64,000 bases of DNA from an uncultured Paracoccaceae bacterium (GCA_951812615.1 CATOSU010000010.1:62001-126000), one strand, 5' to 3'; positions 34,645 to 44,535 are shown, numbered from the stretch's first letter. Numbers and translations: made by a program. Notes: generated by a model from the sequence alone, not told the origin.

Positions 34645-36323
34645 TGGGTTTCCTTCTCTGGGTATTCTGCCGGCAGGGGCTCTCGACCGAGGATCATATC
34701 GGCAGCCTTTTCGGCCATCATGATCACGGTTGCATAGAGATTGCCAGTGATCTGGCCCGGCATGGCGGCGGCATCGCAGACACGCAGCCCCTCGATCCCA
34801 CGCACCTTAAGTTTTTCATCAAGCACGGCACCGGGATCGTTCACGCCGCCCATCCGTGCGGTCGCACATGGGTGGTGACCGGAATAGGCGGTTTCGCGGA
34901 TCGCACCGATGATCTCGTCATCTGTGCGGGTGCCCGACCACACCCCGAGCTCTCCGGTTACATATTGTGCGATTTGCGGTTGCCCCATCACCTCGCGCAT
35001 GGCTTTCACACCCTGGACCAGATCATTGAGATCGCTTGCATCGGACAAGTATCCCGGATCGATCAGCGGATCATCCAGCGGGTCAGCACTTGCCAGCCGT
35101 ACCGTACCAAGGCTCTTGGGTCTTTGCTGGTTGATGTCGATCTGCACGCCGGGCCGTGCCACTTTACGCCCGCGCACCAAAAGCCTGCGACCAAGACGCT
35201 GGAGAAGCGGGGTTTTTTCATCGCCATCGTCGCCAAGGCTTTCCGCCATGATCATAGGCGTCATGAACACTTCCAGCTCTGGCAGCTCCGGATCGGCAAA
35301 GGCGTGAAACAGGGCTGTTGAAAACAGCGAGCCCCCTCCCGGACCCTTGCCATTGATTAACCAGCGCGCCATCAGTATCGCGGCCTTATCCAGACGCTGG
35401 TGTCGGGCGTGGCTGAGATCGAGCCGGTCCGAGCCATATTGGATCGGTACGTTGACGTGGTCAGCAAGGCTTGCGCCCACCCCCGGCAAGTCGATGTTAG
35501 GCTGAATGCCATGCGCCCGAAGATGCTCTGCCGGGCCAATTCCGGATAGCATCAGCACCTGCGGTGTACCAAAGGCACCCATGCAGAGGACTACGTCACG
35601 CGACGCTCTGATCGTCTCGCCCCGGGTCGTTTCAACACCTCGGGCGCGGCTGTTTTCAATCACCACACGGGCAATTTGCTGTTCGGTCCGGATGGTCAGA
35701 TTGGCAGGCGGGTTCTTAAGATACGCAATCGCCGAGGATTGACGCACGCCCCTGCTTACCGTGCTGTCGGTGCGGGTTACCCCGGTGCGCCGGGACCCGT
35801 TTACATCTGCAAGCTCTTCATGCCCCGCCGCAACTGCCGCATCGACAAAGGCGCGATCAAGCGTGCCGAAATTGGACGAAGGTTCGGTTTTTAACGGACC
35901 ATCGGTACCGTGCCAGCCGTCGCGCCGGTCCCGCGCGCCTTCTGCCTTGCGGAAATAGGGAAGCACGTCGTTGTATCCCCAGCCAGCAAGCCCGGACTGG
36001 CACCAACCGTGATAGTCTGCCGGTACCCCGCGCATGTAAATCATGCCGTTTACGATCGACGATCCTCCTAGTGCTTTGCCTCGGGGGAAGTTGATCTGTC
36101 GTCCATTCAGCGATGGTTGCGGTACGGAATGATAGCCCCAATCGAATCGCGGATTGCCAAATACAAACCCATTGCCTGCCGGCATCCGGATGAAAAGGTC
36201 ACGCCCCTTGCCCCCCGCTTCGACCAGACAGACGGTAACCTGGGGATCCTCTGCCAGTCTTGCCGCGAGCGCGCAGCCCGCGGAGCCACCACCGGCGACT
36301 ACGTAGTCGAAAGTGCTTGTCAT
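34641..36323 (-). CDS. GMC-family FAD oxidoreductase (choline/alcohol dehydrogenase-like)
   Basis: 560 aa. The N-terminal dinucleotide fold is VVAGGGSAGCALAARL; GKALGGSSIVNGMIYMRG is the GMC signature 1, with signature 2 around GAFGTPQVLMLSGIGP. The C-terminal HPCATARMGG and ITGNLYATVIMMAEKAA carry the catalytic His region. It oxidises a primary alcohol or similar group to an aldehyde. ATGA overlaps on both sides tie it to the LeuB-like and TPP genes. Confidence 0.93.
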   Translation of the reverse strand: MTSTFDYVVAGGGSAGCALAARLAEDPQVTVCLVEAGGKGRDLFIRMPAGNGFVFGNPRFDWGYHSVPQPSLNGRQINFPRGKALGGSSIVNGMIYMRGVPADYHGWCQSGLAGWGYNDVLPYFRKAEGARDRRDGWHGTDGPLKTEPSSNFGTLDRAFVDAAVAAGHEELADVNGSRRTGVTRTDSTVSRGVRQSSAIAYLKNPPANLTIRTEQQIARVVIENSRARGVETTRGETIRASRDVVLCMGAFGTPQVLMLSGIGPAEHLRAHGIQPNIDLPGVGASLADHVNVPIQYGSDRLDLSHARHQRLDKAAILMARWLINGKGPGGGSLFSTALFHAFADPELPELEVFMTPMIMAESLGDDGDEKTPLLQRLGRRLLVRGRKVARPGVQIDINQQRPKSLGTVRLASADPLDDPLIDPGYLSDASDLNDLVQGVKAMREVMGQPQIAQYVTGELGVWSGTRTDDEIIGAIRETAYSGHHPCATARMGGVNDPGAVLDEKLKVRGIEGLRVCDAAAMPGQITGNLYATVIMMAEKAADMILGREPLPAEYPEKETQ

Positions 36324-37402
36324 GCCTCCATCTCTGCGAGAACTGCTTTTGTTACGTCGCCCGTAGCTGATTGACCTCCGATATCCGGCGTGAGGACACC
36401 ACGCGCAACCGCTCGTTCCGTGGCATGCTCGATCCGGTCTGCAATGTCTGGTCGCCCAAACGAATGCTCAAACATCATCGCGACGCTCACGATCATGCCA
36501 ATCGGGTTGGCGATTTCCTGACCGGATAAATCCGGGGCTGATCCGTGGACAGGTTCATAAATGCCCTTGACCTGCCCGCCCGGAGGGCCACAAAGACAAG
36601 CCGATGGCAACATTCCCAATCCGCCCGAGACAATCGCGGCCAGATCGGATAGCAGGTCGCCCAGAAAATTGCAGGCCAGAACCACATCAAAACGGGTCGG
36701 GTCCATGGCCATCTGATAAGCGCAATTGTCCGCATACATATGGTCGAGATTCACATCGGGGTAGTCTGCTGCCACTTCTCCAACCACTTCACGCCACAAC
36801 TTGTAGCTTTCCATTACGTTGGCCTTGTCCGCCGAAACGAGGTGCCCGCTCCGTGACCGGGCCAATTCGAAACCAGCCACGGCGATGCGCCGGATCTCAA
36901 CCTCGTCATAGCCCGCCGTATCGAAGGCATACCGTCCGCCTTCGCCGGCCTCGCGACCGCGCGGCGTGGCGTACATGACCCCGCCACACATCTCACGCAG
37001 TACCATAATGTCGGCTGTTTCTGCCCGGCCCGGTGCAAAGGGCGTGCGCGCGTCAAGTGACGGCCAGTGCCGGGCGGGGCGCAGCCCAACGTAGGCGTCC
37101 AGTTCCTTGCGCAACCGCATCAGCCCGTCCTGCATCTCGGGCCCGCCGGGAACGCGGATGTCATCCCAGCGCGGGCCACCCACCGCACCGACGAGCACCG
37201 CATCTGTCGCTCGCGCTGCTTCTACCGTTTCGTCGCGGCAAAAGGTGCGGTGCGCGTCCCAACACGCGCCATGCAGAAGATCGTGCTGGATATCGAGTTC
37301 TATACCGCCTGAACATGCCGCCGCATTGGCCACGGTCAACCCTGCAGCCAAGACCTCAGGGCCGATCCCGTCACCTCCCAACGCGAGAATCCGGTGGTGC
37401 AT
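36320..37402 (-). CDS. Isopropylmalate/tartrate/D-malate dehydrogenase family enzyme
   Basis: 360 aa beta-decarboxylating dehydrogenase. ILALGGDGIGPEV opens the fold, LRKELDAYVGLRPAR binds the malate part, SADKANVMESYKLWR and NLDHMYADNCAYQMAMDPTRFDVV supply catalytic Lys and metal Asp residues, and YEPVHGSAPDLSGQEIANPIG is the C-terminal motif. The start at 37402 follows GGAAGGAA. There are no leuCD or leuA neighbours, so a catabolic 2-hydroxyacid role is more likely than leucine synthesis. First gene of the operon, divergent from a LysR gene. Confidence 0.88.
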   Translation of the reverse strand: MHHRILALGGDGIGPEVLAAGLTVANAAACSGGIELDIQHDLLHGACWDAHRTFCRDETVEAARATDAVLVGAVGGPRWDDIRVPGGPEMQDGLMRLRKELDAYVGLRPARHWPSLDARTPFAPGRAETADIMVLREMCGGVMYATPRGREAGEGGRYAFDTAGYDEVEIRRIAVAGFELARSRSGHLVSADKANVMESYKLWREVVGEVAADYPDVNLDHMYADNCAYQMAMDPTRFDVVLACNFLGDLLSDLAAIVSGGLGMLPSACLCGPPGGQVKGIYEPVHGSAPDLSGQEIANPIGMIVSVAMMFEHSFGRPDIADRIEHATERAVARGVLTPDIGGQSATGDVTKAVLAEMEA

Positions 37403-37503
37403 ATATGTTCCTTCCACGCTTCTTTGGAACGACGCTACAACCAAGCCGGCTTGCAAAGAAGGCAGAAATTCTGAACAGATAAAGTTCATCCGGAGAATTA
37501 TCC

Positions 37504-38427
37504 ATGGCACGTGCAACCCTTCCTCTGCACCAGATTGCGGCCTTCGAGGCCGCGTTGCGCCACCTCAGCTTTTCCCGGGCGGCGGATGAACTGAACGTTC
37601 AGCAACCCGCAATTGGCCGGCAGGTCGCTGCACTGGAAAACCGCCTGGGCGTCCGGTTGTTTCATCGTACCAAGCCGCGCCTCACCCTTACTGAAGAAGG
37701 AGAGTTGCTCGCTCGCTCGGTGTCGAAAGGGTTCGAGACTCTTCGCAGTGGCATCGCGGAACTGGAGGCCCATCGCTCCCAAACCGGCATTGTCGTCAAC
37801 GCGGCAATCGGGTTCACCAGTTTTTACCTGCTGCCGACGATGGCCGGGTTTCAGGCTCAGTATCGGGAAATACCGGTTCAAATAGTAACCCGAGACCAGA
37901 ACCCGGATTTTGACGCTTCCCTATGCGACGCCGTGGTGGTTTTTGGCGAGCATGGGTTGCCGGGTCAACCAACCGGTCTTGTTGCTCGAGAAACCATCGT
38001 CGCAATCTGCAAAAAAGGCTACCTGCCCGGGGATCGAAAGCTTCGGCCGGAAGAATTGGCAAATCAGAAGCTCCTGCATATGGCGGGCGCATCACATGTC
38101 GGAGATTGGGAACGTTTCTTTTCTGGCTCGGGGGCTGTTCCGCCTGTCCCACCGAAACACGACCGCTATCACAGCTTCATGGTTTATATGCGCGCGATCC
38201 AGAACGGCCTGGGCATCGGCATCGGTTGGCGGCCGCTGGTCGACGATTTCCTCGCATCGGAGACGCTGGTTCTGGCCTGTGATCTCCACCGTCAGACAAA
38301 CCGCGGCTATTTCTGCTCGCTGACACCTCGCGGATCCGCAAGACCGGATGCACAACAGTTTCTTTCCTGGCTTTGTCCGGACGGCAGTTCAGATTCTCAC
38401 ATGAGTAAGGAACCGGGGCTGCGGTGA
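37504..38427 (+). CDS. LysR-family regulator (GcvA-like)
   Basis: 307 aa. The HTH reads HQIAAFEAALRHLSFSRAADELNVQQPAIGRQVAALENRLGVRLFHR, the GcvA-type N-terminus, followed by an effector-binding domain. GGAG precedes the ATG by 7 bases. Divergent from the LeuB-GMC-TPP-ALDH operon over 101 bp, so it probably controls it. Confidence 0.92.
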   Translation: MARATLPLHQIAAFEAALRHLSFSRAADELNVQQPAIGRQVAALENRLGVRLFHRTKPRLTLTEEGELLARSVSKGFETLRSGIAELEAHRSQTGIVVNAAIGFTSFYLLPTMAGFQAQYREIPVQIVTRDQNPDFDASLCDAVVVFGEHGLPGQPTGLVARETIVAICKKGYLPGDRKLRPEELANQKLLHMAGASHVGDWERFFSGSGAVPPVPPKHDRYHSFMVYMRAIQNGLGIGIGWRPLVDDFLASETLVLACDLHRQTNRGYFCSLTPRGSARPDAQQFLSWLCPDGSSDSHMSKEPGLR

Positions 38428-39492
38428 TCGCTTCACTGTGGTGCGGGTGAATTATCACAAGGAAACTCCAAGTCTCGAACAGAATCCGTTTCTGCTGGAG
38501 TCTACTTCTTCCGGCTAAATTCTGAGATTTCTCGCGATGTTGAATGCGCCGTTTCGTCCGTATTCTTTGACCTGAAGCGACCGTCGAAACCCGTAAACTT
38601 GCGGCGAACTGCAAACGGGGCCGGCAGCCCTGTTATTCCCACCCTGAGAAATTGACGGACTGCTCGAATGGCGAGAATGCGAGAACAGGAATGCTGTGGA
38701 ACAGCCGAATAAGTGACCTCCGTTCCATTGTCTTTTCGCCTCATATCCAGTTACCACGCATTGCGTAAGTTCGAGCCTGACACAGTATCGGTCATCAAGG
38801 GCTCTTTCCGGTCGATCGCTGCGTTGGTCTCGAACGAACGCTGCTGGTAGAACCGCCGTTCGCCGCGGCAGGTTTGAACTGGCCAGTTGCGGGACAAAGC
38901 CCCATTTCGCTGCATAAGGCTCCAAAGTCCGGTGTTGACGCAACGCGACTGCAGTGAAAAGCACCACTGGCGGATTGTGTTAAAAACTCGGTTTTTGAGG
39001 CAAGTCTGGAGGATCGCCAGCCACACAGGCCAAGTAGTTGGTTTTTTTGGGGGAGGGTCAGCCAAAGCCGATCTTCAGCCCTGCAGTGCCGCCTTACGTT
39101 CTCGGAACCGCATTCCAGTCTGACTTTTGCGGGCCATTCAATTTCGGCGAAAAATCACGAATTTCACATTTTGGAGTTTTTCAACACAACCGCGGGGAGG
39201 AGCCATTCGCCGCACACGCATTGGCCTTGAAATGCGAAGGCAAATGCAGCAATTGGATTCCCGCCCTGGACAGACTAATCGACTCCGAAACTTTGTGCCC
39301 AACCAGTCAGGCAGCCAGGGCCACCGCAACGGGTTTGAACTAAGCATTTCCTTTCTGTTCAACGGTCCGTAGTGGCGGCCTTTTCTGAATGCCGGGAAAG
39401 AGTTTCTGCGCCCATGGCCTTCGAGGTCGGACGGGCGCCTACCCGAATTGGGATAGACGCCCCATGGTCCGGAGGGAGAGAGCCGGAAAAAG
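38428..39492. other. 1.07-kb region without a supportable gene
   Basis: Only short frames with no recognisable domain, no good ribosome site and poor residue composition occur on either strand (for example minus 38515-38967). GC is lower than in flanking genes. Runs such as TTTTTTTGGGGGAGG near 39040 and a probable dead coding patchwork suggest decayed DNA. I see no tRNA, CRISPR or clear IS ends. Confidence 0.5.
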
Positions 39493-41871
39493 TCAGGTGT
39501 GTCGGTCGCGTTCCGCTTTGATGGCGGCGACGACACGCTCAGGTGTCATCGGCATGTCGACCCAGACACCGATTGCGTTGTGGACGGCCTGCGCCACCGC
39601 CGCGATACCGGCTGCAATCGGACTTTCCCCGGCACCGCGCGCACCGAACGGACCGACCGGGTCAGGATCTTCGACAAAAAGCACCTCGGCATCGTGCGGG
39701 AAGTCGGCGCAGCGCAGAAGCTTGTAGTCGAGGAGGTTTCCGTTCTCCAGGGCGCCGGTTTCCTGATCAAAGATCATCTCTTCGTAGATCGCGAAGCCTG
39801 ATCCGCAGATCGCCGCTCCGATGATTTGATTTTTCAGCACCTGCGGGTTCACCACTGTGCCGCTGTCCTGGACACAGAGGAAGTCCAATAGCTTGATCTG
39901 ACCGGTTTCAACATCGACCTCGACCTCGGCGAACTGTGCGCCGAACTGGCGGGCGAAGGTAGTCGAAGGCGGCATCGGCACCCGCGGGCTGCCGGTGATC
40001 GAAGAGGTCTGGCCGAGTGTTTCCGAGCGCAGCTCGCTTAGAACATCCGCGAACCTGATCCGCTGGTTGTGCTTTGCAGGGTCGCGATGAACCACCTCGC
40101 CATCGTCAACATCCAGTTCGTCCGGGTCCACATTGTCAAAAAACTCCTTGGCCGCGATGGCCAGCAATTGCCGTTTCACGTCACGGGCCGCCTCTCGGCT
40201 GGCCCAGCCGGTGCGGTACATGGTTGACGAGGCCAGCGAGCCGTGGTTCCACGGGCAGCTGTCGGTATCGCCGGTCTCGATCGCGACCTGATCCAGCGGC
40301 AGGCCCAGCTCTTCGGCCACCACCATAGCCTGCGTGGTTTCGGCCCCCGCGCCCTGGCGGCCCACGGCGGCGTGCACTTTGGCGCTGCCATCGGGGTTCA
40401 TGCGCACCATCGCGTTCGACGCGCCTTCGAATTCCACGCCGCAGACATGCGCGCCGGTGCCGACACCGATACCGCGGCGGATGGACCCGTCGGAATGGGT
40501 GGGTGTGGCCCAGCCCTTCCAGCGCTGGTCCCAGCCGAAGTGTTCAGACCCGAGTTCCAGCAACGCCCGCGTGCCACCGGCGCTGAGCTTGAATAGCTCG
40601 GGCCAGTCCTTGCGCAAATGCTCGGGCACGTTCTTGATGTATTCGTCCACCGCGCCCTTGATGTTGTGGCGGCTGTGCTGCATCCGCAACTCGTCGCCCG
40701 CAACGATCTGGTTCTTGATCCGGAATCTGACCGGATCGATCCCGACCTTTTCGGCCAGTTGGTCGGCCATGCGTTCGACCGATGCCCCGAGTGTGCAGTC
40801 GCCCACGCCGCGCATGCAACCAGCAGTGACCATGTTGGTGTTGATGCCGTGGATCTGGTAATCGCCGTGGCCGTTCTTGCCCCACATGTCGACGCAGAAA
40901 AACCCGACGTCGTCCTTGAAGCCGTATCCGCCGTTGTCGATCAGGTGATCGAATTCGAAATAGGTCAGCTCGCCTTCGGCGGTGCAGCCCATTGAGCCAC
41001 GGGTGCGTTCCTGATGGCGGCGCTTGACAGTGGCCATGCACTCTTCGTTGTCGAGCTCGATCTTGACCGCCTTGCCGACCTTCCTGGCCAGCAGAACCGC
41101 GATCATCATGAAGTTGTTCGACCACCATTGGCCAAAGCTGCTGCCGCTGGGCAGCGCCTGAACCCGGATCTTCGACAGCGGGATGCCCAATGCCTCGTGA
41201 ATACCGTCACGCAGCTCTGACGGGGTCTGTGACGAGGTGATCACGTTGACCCGGTCGCCCATCCACTCGGCGATGCAGGCATTGCGGCCCAAAGGCGCAT
41301 ATTGCTGACTTTCGTAGAAGATATCGCAGTCGACTGTGTGGTCGGCTGCCGCCTTGCCGACCGCCACGTCGCCCCAGGCCACACCGTAGGGATCGCGCTC
41401 GTTGCCCTCATCGCGGATTTGCGGGGCGCCGTCCTTGCGGGCCTCTTCCATGCAGAACACGGCCGGCAAAAGCTCATAGTCGATCTCGACCAGCTCGGCA
41501 GCCTTCTCGGCGGCTTCTGGCGTGGTCGCCGCTACGGCCGCCATGTCGTCGCCGACAAACCGGCCAACACCGTCCAGCACCTTGCCACGATAGTTGAACC
41601 AGGCGGCCTCCCAATCGTTCTGGGGCACGTCATCATGGGTCAGGATGCCGATGAAACCAGGCACGTCCTCGGCCTTGCTGGCATCGATCCGGGTGATGCG
41701 GGCATGTGGGTGCGGGCAGCGGATGATGCGGCCATGCACCATATTCTGCACCTCGTAGTCGACGCCGTAGCGGATCGTGCCAGTTACTTTCTCGACTGCG
41801 TCCTTGACGTGCAGCCCGTGGCCGACGACCTTAAGGCCTTTGCCGATATTCTTGTCGTGTTTAGCCATCAT
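39493..41871 (-). CDS. Molybdenum hydroxylase large subunit (xanthine dehydrogenase family)
   Basis: 792 aa Moco-binding subunit. It has an aldehyde-oxidase-type N-terminal domain (DAVEKVTGTIRYGVDY) and Moco-binding parts including MRGVGDCTLGASVERMADQLAEKVGIDP, AAVGRQGAGAETTQ and FGARGAGESP, whose Glu is the catalytic base. The expected GGxFGGK cofactor loop is SGSSFGQWWSNNF, unusual for xanthine dehydrogenase, so another N-heterocycle or aldehyde may be hydroxylated. GGGAGG precedes two adjacent ATGs (41871, 41868). Forms a complex with the next two subunits. Confidence 0.9.
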   Translation of the reverse strand: MMAKHDKNIGKGLKVVGHGLHVKDAVEKVTGTIRYGVDYEVQNMVHGRIIRCPHPHARITRIDASKAEDVPGFIGILTHDDVPQNDWEAAWFNYRGKVLDGVGRFVGDDMAAVAATTPEAAEKAAELVEIDYELLPAVFCMEEARKDGAPQIRDEGNERDPYGVAWGDVAVGKAAADHTVDCDIFYESQQYAPLGRNACIAEWMGDRVNVITSSQTPSELRDGIHEALGIPLSKIRVQALPSGSSFGQWWSNNFMMIAVLLARKVGKAVKIELDNEECMATVKRRHQERTRGSMGCTAEGELTYFEFDHLIDNGGYGFKDDVGFFCVDMWGKNGHGDYQIHGINTNMVTAGCMRGVGDCTLGASVERMADQLAEKVGIDPVRFRIKNQIVAGDELRMQHSRHNIKGAVDEYIKNVPEHLRKDWPELFKLSAGGTRALLELGSEHFGWDQRWKGWATPTHSDGSIRRGIGVGTGAHVCGVEFEGASNAMVRMNPDGSAKVHAAVGRQGAGAETTQAMVVAEELGLPLDQVAIETGDTDSCPWNHGSLASSTMYRTGWASREAARDVKRQLLAIAAKEFFDNVDPDELDVDDGEVVHRDPAKHNQRIRFADVLSELRSETLGQTSSITGSPRVPMPPSTTFARQFGAQFAEVEVDVETGQIKLLDFLCVQDSGTVVNPQVLKNQIIGAAICGSGFAIYEEMIFDQETGALENGNLLDYKLLRCADFPHDAEVLFVEDPDPVGPFGARGAGESPIAAGIAAVAQAVHNAIGVWVDMPMTPERVVAAIKAERDRHT

Positions 41872-41911
41872 TTCCTCCCGCCCAGTAGGGCGTCAAACGT
41901 ATTGAACCCGG

Positions 41912-42391
41912 TCACTCGGCGGCGAGGGCGACTGCCCGGATTTTCTCGGCGCCGCGCAGCACCGCCTTGACGATGTAGGGATAGGCGCCGCAACGGCAGA
42001 TGTTGCCGCTCATTCCGACAGCCACTTCATCGGCGGTGGGGTTGGGGTTTTCCGCAAGAAATGCCTTGGCGCTGATGATCAAACCGGGCGTGCAGAAGCC
42101 GCATTGAAACCCCTGTTCCTCGACAAAGGCCTGCTGGATCGGGTGCAGGTTGTCGCCGTCGGCCAATCCTTCGATCGTTGTGATTTCCTTACCTTCGGCC
42201 TGTTGCGCCAGCATCAGGCATGAGGTCGACGGCTGCCCATCCACGAGAATGGTGCAGGAACCGCACTCGCCTTCGGCGCAGGAGACCCTTGTGCCGATCA
42301 GGCCCAGATCGTTGCGTAGGGCGTCCGCCAGCGTGCGGTCGCCGCGATCGCTGATTTCGACCGGGCGGCCGTTGACTTTGAGAACCGTCAT
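41912..42391 (-). CDS. Molybdenum hydroxylase [2Fe-2S] subunit
   Basis: 159 aa. The plant-type [2Fe-2S] cluster cysteines are in CAEGECGSCTILVDG with the fourth in TSC. The second cluster uses CGFCTPG and CRCGAYP. It passes electrons between Moco and FAD subunits. The start overlaps the FAD subunit gene by 4 bases. Confidence 0.96.
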   Translation of the reverse strand: MTVLKVNGRPVEISDRGDRTLADALRNDLGLIGTRVSCAEGECGSCTILVDGQPSTSCLMLAQQAEGKEITTIEGLADGDNLHPIQQAFVEEQGFQCGFCTPGLIISAKAFLAENPNPTADEVAVGMSGNICRCGAYPYIVKAVLRGAEKIRAVALAAE

Positions 42392-43275
42392 CTGAGCTTC
42401 CCCCCGTGGTTTGTGATCGCATCTTCAAGCGCGCGCCGCAGCATGACCTCGACCATGTCCTGGCGGTATCCGGCAGAGGCGCGCACGTCGGTGATTGGTT
42501 TGGCGTGCCGGGCGGCTATGGCGGCCACTTCGGCTAACTTGTCCCGCGTCACGTCGGCTAAAGACGTGCCTTCCAGCGCGGCGCTGGCATCTGGGGCGTT
42601 CAGGATGATCGGCGCAACGGCGCCGAGGCCAAGGCCAACTTTCGAGATAACCCCGTCGATGCCAACGGTGACCGCCGCAGACCCGTTGACCAGCGCGATG
42701 TCGACGACGGTGCGGTCGATGCGGCGGTAGGAGCCGTGGATCTCGCCGTCGGACGGCAGCGGAATGGTCACCTCCTGCAGGATCTCGTCTTGGGCCACCG
42801 CCGTCCGGTTGACGCCGACAAAGAAATCATACGCCGTAACCTCGCGCGTGCCGTTTCTGCCGAAGATCACCGCCGTGGCGTCAAGCGCGACAAAAGCGGG
42901 GCTAAGATCGGCGGCGGGCGAGGCGTTGCACATGTTGCCGCCGACCGTAGCCAGTGTGCGGGTTTGCGGCGTGCACATCAGCTTGGTGATGTCGCTCAGC
43001 ATTTTCAGGATGTGGTGGCGGCCGGCTGCCCGCTCCAGCGTCGCCAGCGCGGTCATTGCGCCGATGCGGATGGCATCGTTGCCGACCTCAATGAAGTCCA
43101 GTTGCGAGACGTCGCGAATGTCGACGCAAACAGTCGGGCTGACCTTCTCGCGCTGCCAGTGCAGGGTCATGTCCGTACCGCCAGCCCAGATCATTGCGTC
43201 GGGCCCGTGTTCGGCCAGCAATGTAACAGCCTCTTCCGGTGAGGTTGCTCGTTCATATGTAAAAGTTGATTTCAT
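42388..43275 (-). CDS. Molybdenum hydroxylase FAD-binding subunit
   Basis: 295 aa of the CoxM/XdhB type. The FAD-binding region contains IWAGGTDMTLHW, RIGAMTALATLE and ATVGGNMCNASPAADLSPAF, and a C-terminal CO-dehydrogenase flavoprotein domain follows. The start at 43275 (MKSTFTYERA) is preferred to a longer frame lacking family similarity. Expressed with the [2Fe-2S] and Moco subunits. Confidence 0.94.
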   Translation of the reverse strand: MKSTFTYERATSPEEAVTLLAEHGPDAMIWAGGTDMTLHWQREKVSPTVCVDIRDVSQLDFIEVGNDAIRIGAMTALATLERAAGRHHILKMLSDITKLMCTPQTRTLATVGGNMCNASPAADLSPAFVALDATAVIFGRNGTREVTAYDFFVGVNRTAVAQDEILQEVTIPLPSDGEIHGSYRRIDRTVVDIALVNGSAAVTVGIDGVISKVGLGLGAVAPIILNAPDASAALEGTSLADVTRDKLAEVAAIAARHAKPITDVRASAGYRQDMVEVMLRRALEDAITNHGGKLR

Positions 43276-43328
43276 CTCAGTTGTCCGCAGTTGTCCGGCG
43301 CGAAAGCGCAATGCCCGCTGGTCCGTGT

Positions 43329-43353
43329 GCCGGTCCGGGAATTCCGGGCCGGC
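43329..43353 (-). terminator. GC hairpin after the SBP gene
   Basis: Ten-base arms (GCCGGTCCGG / CCGGGCCGGC, one T-G pair) with loop GAATT lie between the SBP stop and the molybdenum hydroxylase genes. No T-run. Likely an attenuator or SBP-mRNA stabiliser, as at 1425-1448. Confidence 0.45.
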
Positions 43354-43371
43354 AGGTATGATGGGTGACAA

Positions 43372-44511
43372 TCAGATTGGCAGTCGGCCAACCCAGTTGT
43401 TGGAGCTGTAGGTCTCGTCGTAGCCTTCTGCACCCAACCATTCGATGATTGACTGGTCGATGCCGTCATCGGCCGCGATGGTGTCATCCACGACGCCCGC
43501 TTCTTGATAGATGTCGCCAAAGAGGGTCCAAGTGTCGGCCAGATAACCCGCCTCGCAGTCTGCCTTGCCACCGACCAGTTCGCCCCAACCGCTTGGCTCT
43601 CCGTCTGGCTGCGGTGCTTCGGCCGGGATGCTTGCGCACAACGGCACGCCGCCGGGCAGACCCAACGCACCCAAGTTCTGATTGATGTTCAACATAACGG
43701 CTCCAGCCTGGGTCAACCGCACATCGGCCTCGGGCCAGTCGAGCCCTGCGGCGATGATCGCATTGCCTTCGGCGGGGTTCTGCTTCCACCAATCGACCGC
43801 TTCGAACCAAGCGCGGATAACCTCGCGCGAAGTCTCCGGGTTTTCTTCCAGCCACTTCGTGTTGCAGGCGATTGAATCAGAGACCAGGCCGCGCTCATAG
43901 GTCTTGTCGGTGAACGTGCTTTTCAGCACATGTGCCCCTTCGCGTTCAGCCGATTGGGTCGAAAAGGGGATGAAATTGACGTCTATGTCCAATGCGCCCG
44001 AGGAAAACGCGGCGGTCGCATCCTGCGGCAGCATGATGCTGTGATGCGCACCATCCAGCGGGATACCGTTTTTGCGGAGCGTCAGCAGCATCCACATGTG
44101 GTTGAGGAACCCATAATCGGCGGCATAGGTCTTGCCAGCGATATCAGCCTCGGACTGGATCGAACCGTCAACCACCATTTCATCAAGCCCATAGGACATC
44201 AGCGGCACAGCGATGTGTTTCACCGGCAGACCAGCGGCCGCCGTCACGACCGTGGAATCCATCGTGGTCATCATGCACTGGATGGCACCGCTGGAAATTC
44301 CCGCATTCCTTGCGGTTATGTCCTCGATGATCTTGACGTCGATGTTTACGTCCTTGGCCATGCCTTTTTCCTTGGCGATGAACCAGGGGCCGTACACCGA
44401 GACCGACAGCATTGTGACGGTGAAATCTTCTGCCGCGGTCGCTGCCGATCCGGCCATAGAGACTGCGCCTACCGCAAGTGCACTTGCGGCATTCTTGAGC
44501 TTCGTTTTCAT
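43372..44511 (-). CDS. ABC transporter substrate-binding protein, NMT1/SsuA-TauA family
   Basis: 379 aa with a signal peptide (MKTKLKNAASALAVGAVSMAGSAATAA). The mature start is EDFTVTMLSVSVYGPWFIAKEKGM, the typical NMT1 opening. The family binds nitrate, taurine, sulfonates, thiamine-precursor pyrimidines and other small heterocycles. Next to a molybdenum hydroxylase the ligand may be the heterocycle to be oxidised (inference). GGGAGA precedes the ATG. Confidence 0.9.
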   Translation of the reverse strand: MKTKLKNAASALAVGAVSMAGSAATAAEDFTVTMLSVSVYGPWFIAKEKGMAKDVNIDVKIIEDITARNAGISSGAIQCMMTTMDSTVVTAAAGLPVKHIAVPLMSYGLDEMVVDGSIQSEADIAGKTYAADYGFLNHMWMLLTLRKNGIPLDGAHHSIMLPQDATAAFSSGALDIDVNFIPFSTQSAEREGAHVLKSTFTDKTYERGLVSDSIACNTKWLEENPETSREVIRAWFEAVDWWKQNPAEGNAIIAAGLDWPEADVRLTQAGAVMLNINQNLGALGLPGGVPLCASIPAEAPQPDGEPSGWGELVGGKADCEAGYLADTWTLFGDIYQEAGVVDDTIAADDGIDQSIIEWLGAEGYDETYSSNNWVGRLPI

Positions 44512-44535
44512 TTCAGATCTCCCATGTTGGTGTCT

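Noticed and set aside
38515-38967. 150-codon minus frame in the gene-poor stretch
   Set aside because: No domain, no convincing ribosome site, odd composition; not enough to call a gene.
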